A stretch of DNA of 64,000 bases from Rhizobium sp. Pop5 (GCF_024721175.1 NZ_CP099399.1:1302001-1366000); one strand, 5' to 3'; shown: positions 38,140 through 46,958, counted from the first letter of the stretch. Numbers and translations: made by a program. The notes: generated by a model from the sequence alone, not told the origin.

Positions 38140-38712
38140 ATGAGTATCTCGAAACGCGATTTTCTGAGATTGGGTGGCGGTGCAGCCGCTGCCTTCATAG
38201 CTGCCGCATCTCCAGCGACATTGAATTTCGACGGTTCCTTTCCTCTTCTGGCGATGAAACGCGCCCAGGCAAAAGACGGCAACAATGGCAACGGTGGCGG
38301 GAACGGAAACGGCAATAGCGGCAATAGCGGCAACGGTGGCGGGAACGGCAATAGCGGAGGGAATGGGAACGGCGGCGGCAACGGTGGTGGTAGCGGCAAC
38401 GGAGGAGGAAGTGGCAATGGAGGAGGAAATGGCAATGGCGGCGGCAATGGGGGAGGGAATTCCGGAAATAGCGCCGGCGGGAACTCCAACCGCGATTCGG
38501 GATCCTCTTCCTCTGCGGCAGGCTCGTCGCAAGCCTCTGGAGCGCGAGCGACCGAAGCTTCCGATGGCTCGATCGACGTCCGTCACGCGAACGGTATCAC
38601 TGAAACCCTGCGAGGTGGTCGCTATATCATGAAGGACGGCAAAGGCAGGACGATTATAAGCCGGCAAGGGACCATCAGCGATACCCGTCGGCTGAGCCGC
38701 TTCTTGCGGTAG
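38140..38712 (+). CDS. Exported Gly/Asn-repeat protein with conserved C-terminal motif
   Basis: 190 residues. The start SKRDFLRLGGGAAAAFIAAA resembles a Tat signal, but with KR instead of RR. About residues 47-118 are repeats of GN, GNGGG and GNSG. A short C-terminal domain (about 130-190, DGSIDVRHANGITETLRGGRYI and GRTIISRQGTI) looks ordered. Presumably a periplasmic or surface protein. The repeat resembles the tail of the FecR protein 3 kb away. Preceded by EcfG-like promoter and paired palindromes. Confidence 0.7.
   Translation: MSISKRDFLRLGGGAAAAFIAAASPATLNFDGSFPLLAMKRAQAKDGNNGNGGGNGNGNSGNSGNGGGNGNSGGNGNGGGNGGGSGNGGGSGNGGGNGNGGGNGGGNSGNSAGGNSNRDSGSSSSAAGSSQASGARATEASDGSIDVRHANGITETLRGGRYIMKDGKGRTIISRQGTISDTRRLSRFLR
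38280..38470 (+). repeat. Low-complexity Gly/Asn coding repeat 1
   Basis: Degenerate GGC/AAT/GGN units encode the Gly/Asn tract of the exported protein. The unit pattern recurs at 42050-42357, so slippage or recombination between the two could occur. Confidence 0.85.
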
Positions 38713-38756
38713 AGCAAGTTCAACGAGATCTGTGCGGCCGCTTTTTGCGTCCGATG

Positions 38757-39380
38757 TTAGTGCCGTTCGCGCCATTGCAGAGCCGCCTCGGTTCTGTTCG
38801 AGGCGCCGAGCTTGCTCAGAATCTGTGTCATATGGTGCTTGACAGTCTTTTCCTGCAGGCCGAGACGCAAGCCGATATGCTTGTTCGACAAGCCTTGGGC
38901 GACGAGATCCATCACCTCGCGTTCCCGCGGCGTCAAGCCGTTTTTGTCGGAGGTTCCGCCCTGCAGCGAGCTCTCCATGACCTTTGCTGACATCGTCGGC
39001 GAGATATATCGCGTTCCGCTGAGAATGGTGCGGATCGCTTCGGCAAGGCCGCGCGAGCCTACGCCTTTGAGAACATAGCCCATCGCCCCCCGCTGTAAGG
39101 CCCCAAGCAAGGTGTCCACTTCTTCCGATACGGTCAACATCAGGACCTTCGTGGAAGGGCTGAGCGCCAGAACCTCACCGATTGCGGAGAGCCCGCCGCC
39201 GGGCATGGAGACATCGAGAAGCATGACATCGGGGCGGCTGTTTGCAGCGATCATGGCCGCATCATCGCTACTGGCGCCTTCCCCGACGACGACGAAGTTG
39301 CTGATCTCCGACAGGCTGCGGGTTACGCCCTCACGAAAAAGAGGGTGGTCGTCCACGACGCCGATGGTGATTGCTGTCAT
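38757..39380 (-). CDS. NarL/FixJ-type response regulator
   Basis: 207 residues. Receiver domain (about 5-120) with DD near residues 10-11, phospho-acceptor Asp56 and Lys105. A LuxR-type helix-turn-helix is at about 145-205 (LTPREREVMDLVAQGLSNKHIGLRLGLQEKTVKHHM). Its start overlaps the kinase stop by 4 bases (ATGA), so the kinase is its cognate partner. Candidate binder of the GGACC palindromes, by inference only. Confidence 0.93.
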   Translation of the reverse strand: MTAITIGVVDDHPLFREGVTRSLSEISNFVVVGEGASSDDAAMIAANSRPDVMLLDVSMPGGGLSAIGEVLALSPSTKVLMLTVSEEVDTLLGALQRGAMGYVLKGVGSRGLAEAIRTILSGTRYISPTMSAKVMESSLQGGTSDKNGLTPREREVMDLVAQGLSNKHIGLRLGLQEKTVKHHMTQILSKLGASNRTEAALQWRERH

Positions 39381-40771
39381 CTCTCGTCTCCCACTTCCAT
39401 AGGCTCGAAGATCATGGTCACGGTCGTTCCCCCTTCGCCTGTCCTGATGTCGAAGGATCCTCCCAGGCTGTCGATGCGTTCCCGAAGGCCAACCAGGCCG
39501 AGGCTCGACGGCCTTACCTCGCTCGGATCGAAGCCGTCGCCGCGGTCGCTGACCTCGACGCGGACATGACCATTGTGCGAGACGGCCTTGACAACCTGTT
39601 GGACGCCGCCGCCGTGGCGATAAGCGTTGTTCAAGGCTTCCTGAACGAAGCGATAGATGCAGATCTTCACGGCGGGAGCAAGCTCTGGCCCATCTTCGTC
39701 AACAATCGTTTCGACGCGGGTTTCGGTCTTATGCTGATGCGCTTCGACGACACGTGTCACGATCTCGGTGATCGAGGACTTCTCGATCTGCGGCAGCACC
39801 AGCCCGCCGCAAATGTTGCGGATCTCCGTCATGGCTTCGGCAAGGCTGGAGCGTATCCAGGCAAGCTCCTTTTCGCGTGCTTCGGGCGGTGTGCTGGCGT
39901 TGACCAACAGGTCGCTGTCCAGGCGCAGCGATGCATATGCAATGTGTTGGGCCGGGCCGTCGTGCAGATCGGCGCCGATGCCGCGCAGATATGTTTCGTT
40001 CAGCGCCGCCGCCCGCTGGGAAGCGCGCTGCAGCCGCCGCTGCAGCCCGCGGTTTTCCGCCAGCAGCCTGGATAGTTCATTGACCCGTTCTTTGAGATCC
40101 TTGCGCTGCGCCTCTATCGTACGGCTGCCCCGGAATACCAGGGCGGAGAGAACAAGGAAAAAGATTGCGGTGAGGGCGGCGACGGCGCCCCAGCTCTGGA
40201 GCCTGGCATGCGCCAGGCTGTCCTCGAGCCCTTGTGCCGTCTCGTAGAATTCGAGTACGGCGACCGCCTGTCCGGACCACGGCTGGAGCACCGGATTGTA
40301 GATTTCCACAAGCGGCTTGCCGAGCGCACGCTCCTCTGTGCTTTCCGGGTCGCTGGCGATCTCGTAACGCGCGACGAGGGACCCTGTAAAGGCCCTTTGG
40401 AGCTTGTCGTTTACCGGAAACTTTCTGCCCACCAGCTCCTTCTCGTTCGAATAGAGGATGGTGCCGTCGCTTCGCCAAAGCTTGAACGAAACAAGGCGCT
40501 TGCCGAGCGCGCCTTGACCGAGCGTCTCGTCTAGAGCCTGGGCGCTGCCCTCGTCCAGCAGGGATTCCGTTTGCATGTCCGGAAGCAGCGGCGCGACCAC
40601 GCTGTCCACGTATAGCGCCGTCGCTGCGGCGGAATTGTGGATGACGGCGTCCTGTATGAGGTGGGTGACGAGAAGGCCCACCAGGAACATGGCGACGATC
40701 GATATGAACCCACCCGCGATGAAGAACTGGGAGGCGAGCGAGCGGGCATTCCAGCGGCGAAGCCAAATCAT
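39377..40771 (-). CDS. Sensor histidine kinase, HisKA_3 type
   Basis: 464 residues. TM1 about 17-40, a periplasmic sensor of about 150 residues and TM2 about 193-214; a coiled-coil linker (220-262) precedes the dimerisation helix with His270 (DLHDGPAQH). The ATPase domain has NNAYRHGGG, DRGDGFD and GLVGLRERIDSLGGS. This is the NarX/DegS group that pairs with NarL regulators. What the sensor domain detects is unknown. Small gene 40835 is 63 bases upstream, same strand. Confidence 0.92.
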   Translation of the reverse strand: MIWLRRWNARSLASQFFIAGGFISIVAMFLVGLLVTHLIQDAVIHNSAAATALYVDSVVAPLLPDMQTESLLDEGSAQALDETLGQGALGKRLVSFKLWRSDGTILYSNEKELVGRKFPVNDKLQRAFTGSLVARYEIASDPESTEERALGKPLVEIYNPVLQPWSGQAVAVLEFYETAQGLEDSLAHARLQSWGAVAALTAIFFLVLSALVFRGSRTIEAQRKDLKERVNELSRLLAENRGLQRRLQRASQRAAALNETYLRGIGADLHDGPAQHIAYASLRLDSDLLVNASTPPEAREKELAWIRSSLAEAMTEIRNICGGLVLPQIEKSSITEIVTRVVEAHQHKTETRVETIVDEDGPELAPAVKICIYRFVQEALNNAYRHGGGVQQVVKAVSHNGHVRVEVSDRGDGFDPSEVRPSSLGLVGLRERIDSLGGSFDIRTGEGGTTVTMIFEPMEVGDER

Positions 40772-40834
40772 TTTGATACCGGCATGAAACTTCTCGATTA
40801 ACCTATCGCGTCTTCAGAGTTTTTCCAGACGGTA

Positions 40835-41011
40835 TCACGGCACGTCCCGTGTATCGAAGATTTCGGCGCCTCTTATGCTCTCTGTCAAGGGGAGGCTATC
40901 GCCGGACATGGCTGCGCCGAACATGTAAAGAAGACCGGCCAGAACGATAACGAGGGCGATGACGGACGCATTCCAGGCCTCATCGACTTTGGATCTATTA
41001 CTCTGGGCCAT
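40835..41011 (-). CDS. Small membrane protein upstream of the histidine kinase
   Basis: 58 residues, too short for a default ORF search. One membrane helix (ASVIALVIVLAGLLYMFGAAM, about 15-35) and a short acidic tail. AAGGAGGT lies 7 bases before the ATG, a very strong ribosome site, and an EcfG-type promoter is 26 bases further upstream. It is co-directional with and 63 bases before the kinase gene, so it may be an accessory sensor subunit; no family recognised. Confidence 0.68.
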   Translation of the reverse strand: MAQSNRSKVDEAWNASVIALVIVLAGLLYMFGAAMSGDSLPLTESIRGAEIFDTRDVP

Positions 41012-41036
41012 GTTCGGACCTCCTTCGGTTTCGTTC

Positions 41037-41064
41037 GAAACGGAGCCGTTCGATGACCCGTTCC
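41037..41064 (-). promoter_or_regulatory. EcfG-type promoter of the two-component operon
   Basis: On the minus strand, GGAAC (41064-41060), a 17-base spacer and CGTTTC (41042-41037), a full match to GGAAC-N16/17-CGTT. Confidence 0.7.
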
Positions 41065-41093
41065 ATCAAACGGGCTTCAGTCGGAAAGCGCCG

Positions 41094-41105
41094 GGACCAA
41101 GGTCC
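41094..41105. promoter_or_regulatory. GGACC-type palindrome, site B
   Basis: GGACCAAGGTCC, identical to site A1. It lies 29 bases upstream of the -35 element of the two-component operon and 173 bases upstream of the FecR gene on the other strand. Confidence 0.6.
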
Positions 41106-41277
41106 GATGCCCGTAGACATCGCCAGATTCAGTCATATTTCAGCATCGACGGAATGACGCCATTTGGCGTACGCTCGCGTACCAATCGCAAGATTCCGAC
41201 AATCGTCGTCGGTTCTTATAATCATTCTTAATTCGAACGTGGTTGACTTGCCCTTGAAAGTTCGAGGGCCTGCATCC

Positions 41278-42366
41278 ATGCCGACAATATTCCGCATCTC
41301 AACCGCAGCACTGATCCTGCTGTCGGCCGCTACGTTTGCGGCTGCCGACGACTGGCGGGTCGTCAAGGCGACAGATCAAGCGAAATATACCGTCGACAGA
41401 ACGAATTGGCTGGACCTGCACGCCGGCGATGTGGTCCCTAACCGGGCATGGGTCTCGACCGGTCCGCGTGGGCGAGCTCAGCTTGCCAGAGGCGTCGAGA
41501 GCATCACCTTTCAGCCGAACACACTCGCCTCCATCACCGGATATGGAGGTTTTCTGGCACCGCAGACGCAGATCGTCCAGCAGGTCGGCTCTCTCGATCT
41601 CGAAATCGAGAAGCGAAGCCAGCCTCATACGACCGTGCAGACGCCCTATCTCGCAGCCGTCGTGAAAGGGACGATCTTCCACGTGACGGTCGGCAAGACG
41701 AAGGCATCCGTTTCTGTCGATCGCGGCCTGGTGCAGGTCACTTCCTTCGCAAGTGGCCAGTTGTCGAATGTCGGGCCGCACCAGAGCGCGTCCGTCGACA
41801 GCAAGGCCGGCATGACGGTGAAGGGCGAAGTATCCAAGCCCGAGATCACGTCGGTTTCCCCTTCGGTCGCAAGGGTTCCGGCCGTCGGCGCCACGCAACT
41901 CGCGGGCGCAGTCGAAGCGTCCGAGGCCAAGAACAAATCCTCGGCTACGAGCAAGGACACCAGCTCCAGCGCGAAGGACGACGGCAATAGCGGGAAGGGC
42001 AAAGGCAGCGATAGCAGCAGCCGCAGCAATGACAGCGCTGACAGCAGCGGTGGACACGGCAATGGCGGCGGCGGTGGTAATGGCAATTCCGGCGGAAGCG
42101 GCAATAGCGGTAATGGCAATTCCGGCGGAAACGGTAACGGTAATTCCGGCGGCACCGGCAACGGTAACGGCGGCAGTAATGGAAACGGCGGCGGCAACGG
42201 AAACGGAAATGGTGGTGGCCACGGTAACGGCAATTCCGATGGCAACGGCAACGGCCATGGGAATGGCAATGGCAATGGCAATGGCAACGGCGGGAATGAC
42301 AATAATCATGGCGGCGGAAACGGTAACGGCAATTCCGGCGGAAACGGCAAGGGCAAGGACAAGTGA
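41278..42366 (+). CDS. FecR-domain protein with Gly/Asn-repeat tail
   Basis: 362 residues from ATG 41278. Signal peptide about 1-23 (ending AATFAAADDW); a FecR domain about 38-180 (STGPRGRAQLARGVESITF, TPYLAAVVKGTIFHV, VSVDRGLVQV); then a Ser/Lys-rich linker and about 105 residues of GN-type repeats. Likely periplasmic or surface. The stop overlaps the GTG start of the CHASE2-EAL gene; FecR and CHASE2 proteins are often paired. Confidence 0.82.
   Translation: MPTIFRISTAALILLSAATFAAADDWRVVKATDQAKYTVDRTNWLDLHAGDVVPNRAWVSTGPRGRAQLARGVESITFQPNTLASITGYGGFLAPQTQIVQQVGSLDLEIEKRSQPHTTVQTPYLAAVVKGTIFHVTVGKTKASVSVDRGLVQVTSFASGQLSNVGPHQSASVDSKAGMTVKGEVSKPEITSVSPSVARVPAVGATQLAGAVEASEAKNKSSATSKDTSSSAKDDGNSGKGKGSDSSSRSNDSADSSGGHGNGGGGGNGNSGGSGNSGNGNSGGNGNGNSGGTGNGNGGSNGNGGGNGNGNGGGHGNGNSDGNGNGHGNGNGNGNGNGGNDNNHGGGNGNGNSGGNGKGKDK
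42050..42357 (+). repeat. Low-complexity Gly/Asn coding repeat 2
   Basis: Repeats such as GGCAAYGGN/GGNAAYTCCGG code for the repeat tail of the FecR protein and resemble the tract at 38280. Confidence 0.85.
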
Positions 42367-45143
42367 AAGGCATGGCTAAGGCGGCCGGAGACTATGTCTC
42401 CGGTAGCATCGGCACTATCACGGTTCGAATTTTGCTTATCGCCGCGATGCTGGCGCTGCCCCTGGTTGGCCCCAGCAGCGACTTCATCCAGGGGTCGAAC
42501 AACAGCCTTTTCGCCAAGAGATTCGAATGGGCGCCTCGCAAGGCCAGCGGCAATATCGTTTTCGTTGCAATCGACAAGCGGTCCCTTGATGCCGTCGGAA
42601 CATGGCCGTGGCCGCGAAGCGTCTATGCGAGCCTGCTCGACAAGCTGATCGCGTCGGGCGCCAGGGATATCTTCCTCGACGTCGATTTCAGTGCGTTTTC
42701 CAGCAAGCAGGAGGACGACCGTCTTGCTGCGGCGCTGGAGAGAGCCGGGGGAGGCGTTCTTCTGCCCGTATTCCGGCAGCAGCAGACGGCGTCATCGTCT
42801 GAAACGGCGGTGACAAGGCCAATCTCGCGTTTTCTTCAAAATGCCTGGCCGGCATTTGCCAACGTGGCGATGGATACGGACGGGATCGTCCGTCGTTTCG
42901 ATCTGGGAAGTCAGTTTGACGGAAACCCTACCCAGTCCGCTGCGGCCGCCCTCGGCAGGATAGACCGCAGCGACGGTTCCTTGCCGGTCGATTACTCGAT
43001 AAGGCCGGACACCGTGCCGACGTTCTCGTTGTCCCAAGTGCTTGACGGCACCGTGCCGGCCGAAGCAATCAGAGACCGCTCGGTGGTGGTCGGAGCATCG
43101 GCAGCGGAACTCAAGGATATTTTCGCCGTTCCCGTGTATGGAGCGATCGCCGGCCCGCTCATCCATGTCCTCGCCGCCGAGACGCTGCTCCAGAACCGTT
43201 TCCTCAGAACCTTCGATCAGGCGCCGCTGGAACTCTTGTTTGCAGCGATCCTTATCATTGCAGTGGTCTGGCGCCGTTCGGCCGGACTGATCACGATCAT
43301 GGCGACCGGGCTGATCATCGTCATTGTTGGTGAGGTCGGCGCATTTCTGTTGCAGTGGCGCTATGGCCTGCTTATCGGGACCGCGGTGCCGTGGGCGATG
43401 CTGATGCTTGCCTGGATGCTGGCCCTGAACGAGCGGGTCGATCTCGGCCGGATGCTTGTGGCCATCGCCAATACGGAGACTCGCAACACCAGGCGTCTGA
43501 TGCGGCGGATCATCGCCGACAGTTCGGACGGCGTCGTCGCATTCGACAGTAATCTCAAGATCGTCGAGGCAAGCGAATCCGCGAAGGCCGTATTGCGAGC
43601 CGGTGTCGGTGCCTCCCTTCTCGGTGCTGTTCACACCGCCGTCATCGATATCGTGGGCAGGCTGATTTCAGAACACGATGCCGAACCGGGCAAGATACAT
43701 ACGGGCCTCGTCAATTTCTTCGATAACAGCGGTTCGCAGGCCGCGCACTACGAGGCGTCCGTCACGATTGCACCAGTCGAGCGGACCAATGCGCAGCCGT
43801 CGGCGGCACGCCGACGGTTTGCCGGCTGCCTGATCATACGCGACGTCAGCGCACGACATGAATATGAAGAGCGGCTTAAGAGGCTGTCCGAACTGGATGA
43901 ACTCACCGGGCTGCTCAACCGTCGGGAGTTTGCGTCTCGACTGACCGCCCTCCGTGGCAAAGTCTTCGTCTGTGTACTGGATATCGACCGTTTCTCGTCG
44001 CTTTGCGCCACTCTCGGGCGCGACGTGGGGGACGAGCTTCTGGAGGCCGTGGCGGCCAGGCTGCAAAATGCGTTCGCCGGCGATCTCTTGGCCAGGCTAG
44101 ACGGCGGCCATTTCGGCGTCGCCACCTCGGCGATGGACGAAGGTTCGATCGAAGGCTTCGCGGATAGTCTCCTCGCGCTGTTCGAAGAGCCCGTGCCGAT
44201 CCGCGGTGCGGCTGTGCCGATCTCGGTCCGCCTCGGAATAGCTCGCTCGGGCGAAGCCGATCCCCGCGCTCTCCCGAACGCCGCTGAATCGGCGCTGGAT
44301 GCCGCGAGGGCTTCGCCAGGCCTAAGATGGTGCTCTTTCGATCCTTCCACTGCCGTTCGCCAGGCCCGGTCGCGCCGGCTGGAACAGGATATGCGCGACG
44401 CTCTGCAGAACCGGCAGTTCTTCTTGCTGTTCCAGCCGCAGATCGAACTCGCGGATGGACGGCTTGTCGGCGCGGAGGCTTTGATCCGATGGAACCATCC
44501 CGAGTTCGGATTGATATCTCCGGCCGAATTCATCCCGATCGCCGAATCGTCCGGCCTGATCTGCGATATCGGCCGCTGGACGCTGTTCGAAGCTTGCACC
44601 GAGGCGGCCGCCTGGCCTGCCGAACTCAGCGTCGCCGTCAACGTCTCGGCGCTTCAGTTCGAGCGCTCCGACATTGAAGCCGACGTCAGGGCGGCACTGT
44701 CCTCGAGCGGGCTTCCTTCTTCGCGATTGTGCCTTGAGCTGACGGAATCAACGTTCCTCGATCAAGGTGGGCCGTCGATCGCAAAGATAGGCGCGCTTCG
44801 CGAAACAGGAGTCGTCATCGCCTTGGACGATTTCGGCACCGGCTACTCGTCGATGAGCTATCTCGCCGACCTTCCTCTCGACAAGCTCAAGATCGACCAA
44901 TCTTTCGTCAGGCGAATGAACGGCAATCCCAACGCCTTCGAGATTGTGCGGGCGATAATTTCCCTGGCGCACGGCTTGAACCTGCAGGTTGTTGCCGAAG
45001 GTATCGAAAACGAAGCGGAAGCTGAAGCGCTGCATCGGCTTGGATGCGAGATGGGGCAGGGCTATCTCTTTGGGAGACCTGATGATTCTGCTCGCATGCT
45101 TTCCAAATGGAGCGTCTGGAAGCTCTTATCTGCCGAGGCATGA
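42363..45143 (+). CDS. CHASE2 - PAS - degenerate GGDEF - EAL protein (c-di-GMP phosphodiesterase)
   Basis: 926 residues. A CHASE2 sensor (about 45-285) is flanked by membrane helices (three more at about 285-355). A PAS-like region (about 375-490) is followed by a GGDEF domain with DGGHF (580-584) in place of GGDEF, so cyclase activity is doubtful. The EAL domain keeps EAL (705-707), NVSALQF, LELTES, LDDFGTGYSS and KIDQSFV, so phosphodiesterase activity is likely. GTG 42363 or ATG 42372 start. Confidence 0.88.
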   Translation: MKGMAKAAGDYVSGSIGTITVRILLIAAMLALPLVGPSSDFIQGSNNSLFAKRFEWAPRKASGNIVFVAIDKRSLDAVGTWPWPRSVYASLLDKLIASGARDIFLDVDFSAFSSKQEDDRLAAALERAGGGVLLPVFRQQQTASSSETAVTRPISRFLQNAWPAFANVAMDTDGIVRRFDLGSQFDGNPTQSAAAALGRIDRSDGSLPVDYSIRPDTVPTFSLSQVLDGTVPAEAIRDRSVVVGASAAELKDIFAVPVYGAIAGPLIHVLAAETLLQNRFLRTFDQAPLELLFAAILIIAVVWRRSAGLITIMATGLIIVIVGEVGAFLLQWRYGLLIGTAVPWAMLMLAWMLALNERVDLGRMLVAIANTETRNTRRLMRRIIADSSDGVVAFDSNLKIVEASESAKAVLRAGVGASLLGAVHTAVIDIVGRLISEHDAEPGKIHTGLVNFFDNSGSQAAHYEASVTIAPVERTNAQPSAARRRFAGCLIIRDVSARHEYEERLKRLSELDELTGLLNRREFASRLTALRGKVFVCVLDIDRFSSLCATLGRDVGDELLEAVAARLQNAFAGDLLARLDGGHFGVATSAMDEGSIEGFADSLLALFEEPVPIRGAAVPISVRLGIARSGEADPRALPNAAESALDAARASPGLRWCSFDPSTAVRQARSRRLEQDMRDALQNRQFFLLFQPQIELADGRLVGAEALIRWNHPEFGLISPAEFIPIAESSGLICDIGRWTLFEACTEAAAWPAELSVAVNVSALQFERSDIEADVRAALSSSGLPSSRLCLELTESTFLDQGGPSIAKIGALRETGVVIALDDFGTGYSSMSYLADLPLDKLKIDQSFVRRMNGNPNAFEIVRAIISLAHGLNLQVVAEGIENEAEAEALHRLGCEMGQGYLFGRPDDSARMLSKWSVWKLLSAEA

Positions 45144-45177
45144 CTGCTCGCCTGGTTTGCGTGCCAGGGACGCCGTG

Positions 45178-45444
45178 TCACCTTGAAGCCCGCGCGTAGG
45201 AAAACTGGTCCATCGCGCGGATGACATGCTGCTCGATCTCGAAGCAGGTCTCGTCATATTCCCGTATCAGCTTCTGCTTGAATGCCTGCCTTCGGATCAG
45301 GTCGCGGGCCTCTGCTGCCATCTGGTAGGCCTCGAACAGCTCAAGCTGCCACGGATCGCGGGATTCCATGATCAGTGTCCGCATTTGCGGCAGACGCATC
45401 GCAAGGCGCTTGCGCCCAGCCTCCCGGCGGTTGGAACGTACCAT
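45178..45444 (-). CDS. Small helical hypothetical protein
   Basis: 88 residues from ATG 45444 (AGGAG about 10 bases upstream). Mostly charged alpha-helix with MRTLIMESRDPWQLELFEAYQMAAEARDLIRRQ; no signal or membrane segment. Family not recognised. Divergent from the DUF1236 gene at 45642, with palindromes and a promoter in the shared gap. Confidence 0.6.
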   Translation of the reverse strand: MVRSNRREAGRKRLAMRLPQMRTLIMESRDPWQLELFEAYQMAAEARDLIRRQAFKQKLIREYDETCFEIEQHVIRAMDQFSYARASR

Positions 45445-45528
45445 ATCCTCAGTCTCCTGCCGTGCCCGCGACGAGAGGGCTTCTCGATCTGCAAATAGCG
45501 CCGGCAACAGACATTGAAATGGGATCTA

Positions 45529-45540
45529 GGACCAAAGACC
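45529..45540. promoter_or_regulatory. GGACC-type palindrome, distal site C1
   Basis: GGACCAAAGACC, two mismatches from the palindrome; centre 22 bases before site C2. Confidence 0.4.
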
Positions 45541-45550
45541 GGGCCCCATC

Positions 45551-45562
45551 GGACTGTGGTCC
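45551..45562. promoter_or_regulatory. GGACC-type palindrome, proximal site C2
   Basis: GGACTGTGGTCC, one mismatch; it ends 7 bases before the -35 element of the promoter at 45570. Confidence 0.5.
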
Positions 45563-45569
45563 GGGTGGG

Positions 45570-45594
45570 GGAACGACCCCGCATTCAGGTCGTT
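45570..45594 (+). promoter_or_regulatory. EcfG-type promoter of the DUF1236 gene
   Basis: GGAAC (45570-45574), a 16-base spacer and CGTT (45591-45594), matching the general-stress consensus. Confidence 0.65.
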
Positions 45595-45641
45595 GGGTTT
45601 GCAGCGGTCGGGAAGGCCGCGTCAAACAGAAGGAGGAGAAA

Positions 45642-46040
45642 ATGCTCTCCAAGCTTATCGTAGGTGCGGCAACTGCCGTGACCCTCATGTCGGGCGTCGC
45701 ATTCGCCCAATCTTCGACCGTCAACGGTGCGGCCGGCGGTGCAGTTACCGGAGCGATCGTAGGTGGACCGGTTGGTGCGGCTGTCGGTGGCGTTGCGGGC
45801 GCCGTCGTCGGTACCGCAATCGATCCGCCGCCGCAGAAGGTCGTCACCTATGTCCGCGAGGCTCCGGCGCCTTCGGCGCGCGTAGTCGTGAAGGAAAAGA
45901 TCGTCGTCGGCCAGCCGCTGCCGGAGACAGTCGTTGTTACGCCTATTCCGGATAGCCCGAAATATGCTTATGCGGTGGTCAACGATGAGCGCATCATCGT
46001 CGAGCCGTCGTCACGCAAGGTGATCCAGGTTGTCAAGTGA
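45642..46040 (+). CDS. DUF1236 envelope protein with glycine zipper
   Basis: 132 residues from ATG 45642 (AGGAGGAG upstream). Signal peptide ending MSGVAFAQSS; a glycine-zipper segment (GGAVTGAIVGGPVGAAVGG) that could insert in or contact membranes; and a C-terminal DUF1236 repeat (YAYAVVNDERIIVEPSSRKV). First gene of a run of envelope proteins. Preceded by a stress promoter and palindromes. Confidence 0.78.
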   Translation: MLSKLIVGAATAVTLMSGVAFAQSSTVNGAAGGAVTGAIVGGPVGAAVGGVAGAVVGTAIDPPPQKVVTYVREAPAPSARVVVKEKIVVGQPLPETVVVTPIPDSPKYAYAVVNDERIIVEPSSRKVIQVVK

Positions 46041-46157
46041 CCTGATCCCATACGCGGCTGCTGCCGCGTCACCCTTCCGGAAATCATCGTTTAAAGCCTG
46101 AGACCGCCGCACGACGCACGGCAATGTCGTCGTGCGGCCAAAAACAGAGAGATCGTT

Positions 46158-46958
46158 ATGAAAATCAACACACTCGCTGTCGTGATGACTGCGCTTTCCC
46201 TCGGCGTCTCGCCCATCTGCATTATGTCCGCCTCGGCGCAGGATGCGCCGATTCTCCCGAAGAAGGGTGCCGCCCAAAGCGGCCAGTCCAGCGGGGGCGC
46301 GACCCAGCAGCCGGATTCCGGCGGCGCCTCGGGAACCGGCCAAGCCACGCAGCCGTCTTCCGGCTCCGAGGGAGGCTCGTCAGGCGCATCCTCCAGCACC
46401 ACCACCGACGGATCTTCCGGTCAGACTGAAACGCAGCCCAAGGCCAAGGCGCAGTCTGGAAGCTCGACCAGTTCGGGTACTGTGGGCACGGACAGCTCGA
46501 AGACGTCCAATTCTGGACAGTCTTCGACGGAAAGCCAGAAGCCGGCCGGCAGCCAGGACACAGGCACATCGACGGGCTCCGGCGAGACCCAGAAGTCCGG
46601 CGACGCGGCAAAGTCTCCGAGCGGCTCGACCGAGACCCAGTCGAACAGCAAGACGAACGTCGAAAATAACACGAAGACCGAGACGACCAACACGACCAAT
46701 GTGAACATCTCGGTCGAGCAGAAGACGGAAATCCGCAAGGTTGTGAAGGAAGTTCACGTCGAGCCGGTTCAAGAAACAGATTTCACGGTCTCGGTCGGCA
46801 CCACCATCCCGAAGAAGATCAGGCTCGAGCCGCTGCCGCCCGAGATCATCAAGATCGTACCGCAGTACAAGGCCTACCGCTTCTTCATTCTCGCGGATGG
46901 CCGGATCGTCATCGTCGATCCTTCCGCATTCACAATCGTCTACATCATCTCGGCGTAA
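46158..46958 (+). CDS. DUF1236 envelope protein with Ser/Thr/Gln-rich region
   Basis: 266 residues. Signal peptide (about 1-27, ending MSASAQD), about 140 residues of Ser/Gly/Thr/Gln/Lys-rich low complexity, a short TNTTNVNISVEQK stretch, and a C-terminal DUF1236 (YRFFILADGRIVIVDPSAFTIVYII). Probably periplasmic. A hairpin (46107-46137) lies in the gap before it. Likely in one operon with 45642. Confidence 0.72.
   Translation: MKINTLAVVMTALSLGVSPICIMSASAQDAPILPKKGAAQSGQSSGGATQQPDSGGASGTGQATQPSSGSEGGSSGASSSTTTDGSSGQTETQPKAKAQSGSSTSSGTVGTDSSKTSNSGQSSTESQKPAGSQDTGTSTGSGETQKSGDAAKSPSGSTETQSNSKTNVENNTKTETTNTTNVNISVEQKTEIRKVVKEVHVEPVQETDFTVSVGTTIPKKIRLEPLPPEIIKIVPQYKAYRFFILADGRIVIVDPSAFTIVYIISA

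Noticed and set aside
38086..38775. Minus-strand frames opposite the Gly/Asn exported protein
   Set aside because: They read the repeat as Ala/Val/Ile or Pro/Phe/Leu runs with no start signals; the plus frame has a promoter and ribosome site.
41299..42373. Minus-strand frames of Ala/Ile/Val or Pro/Leu repeats opposite the Gly/Asn tract
   Set aside because: They are antisense readings of a low-complexity repeat; the plus frame has signal peptide, FecR domain and coupling.
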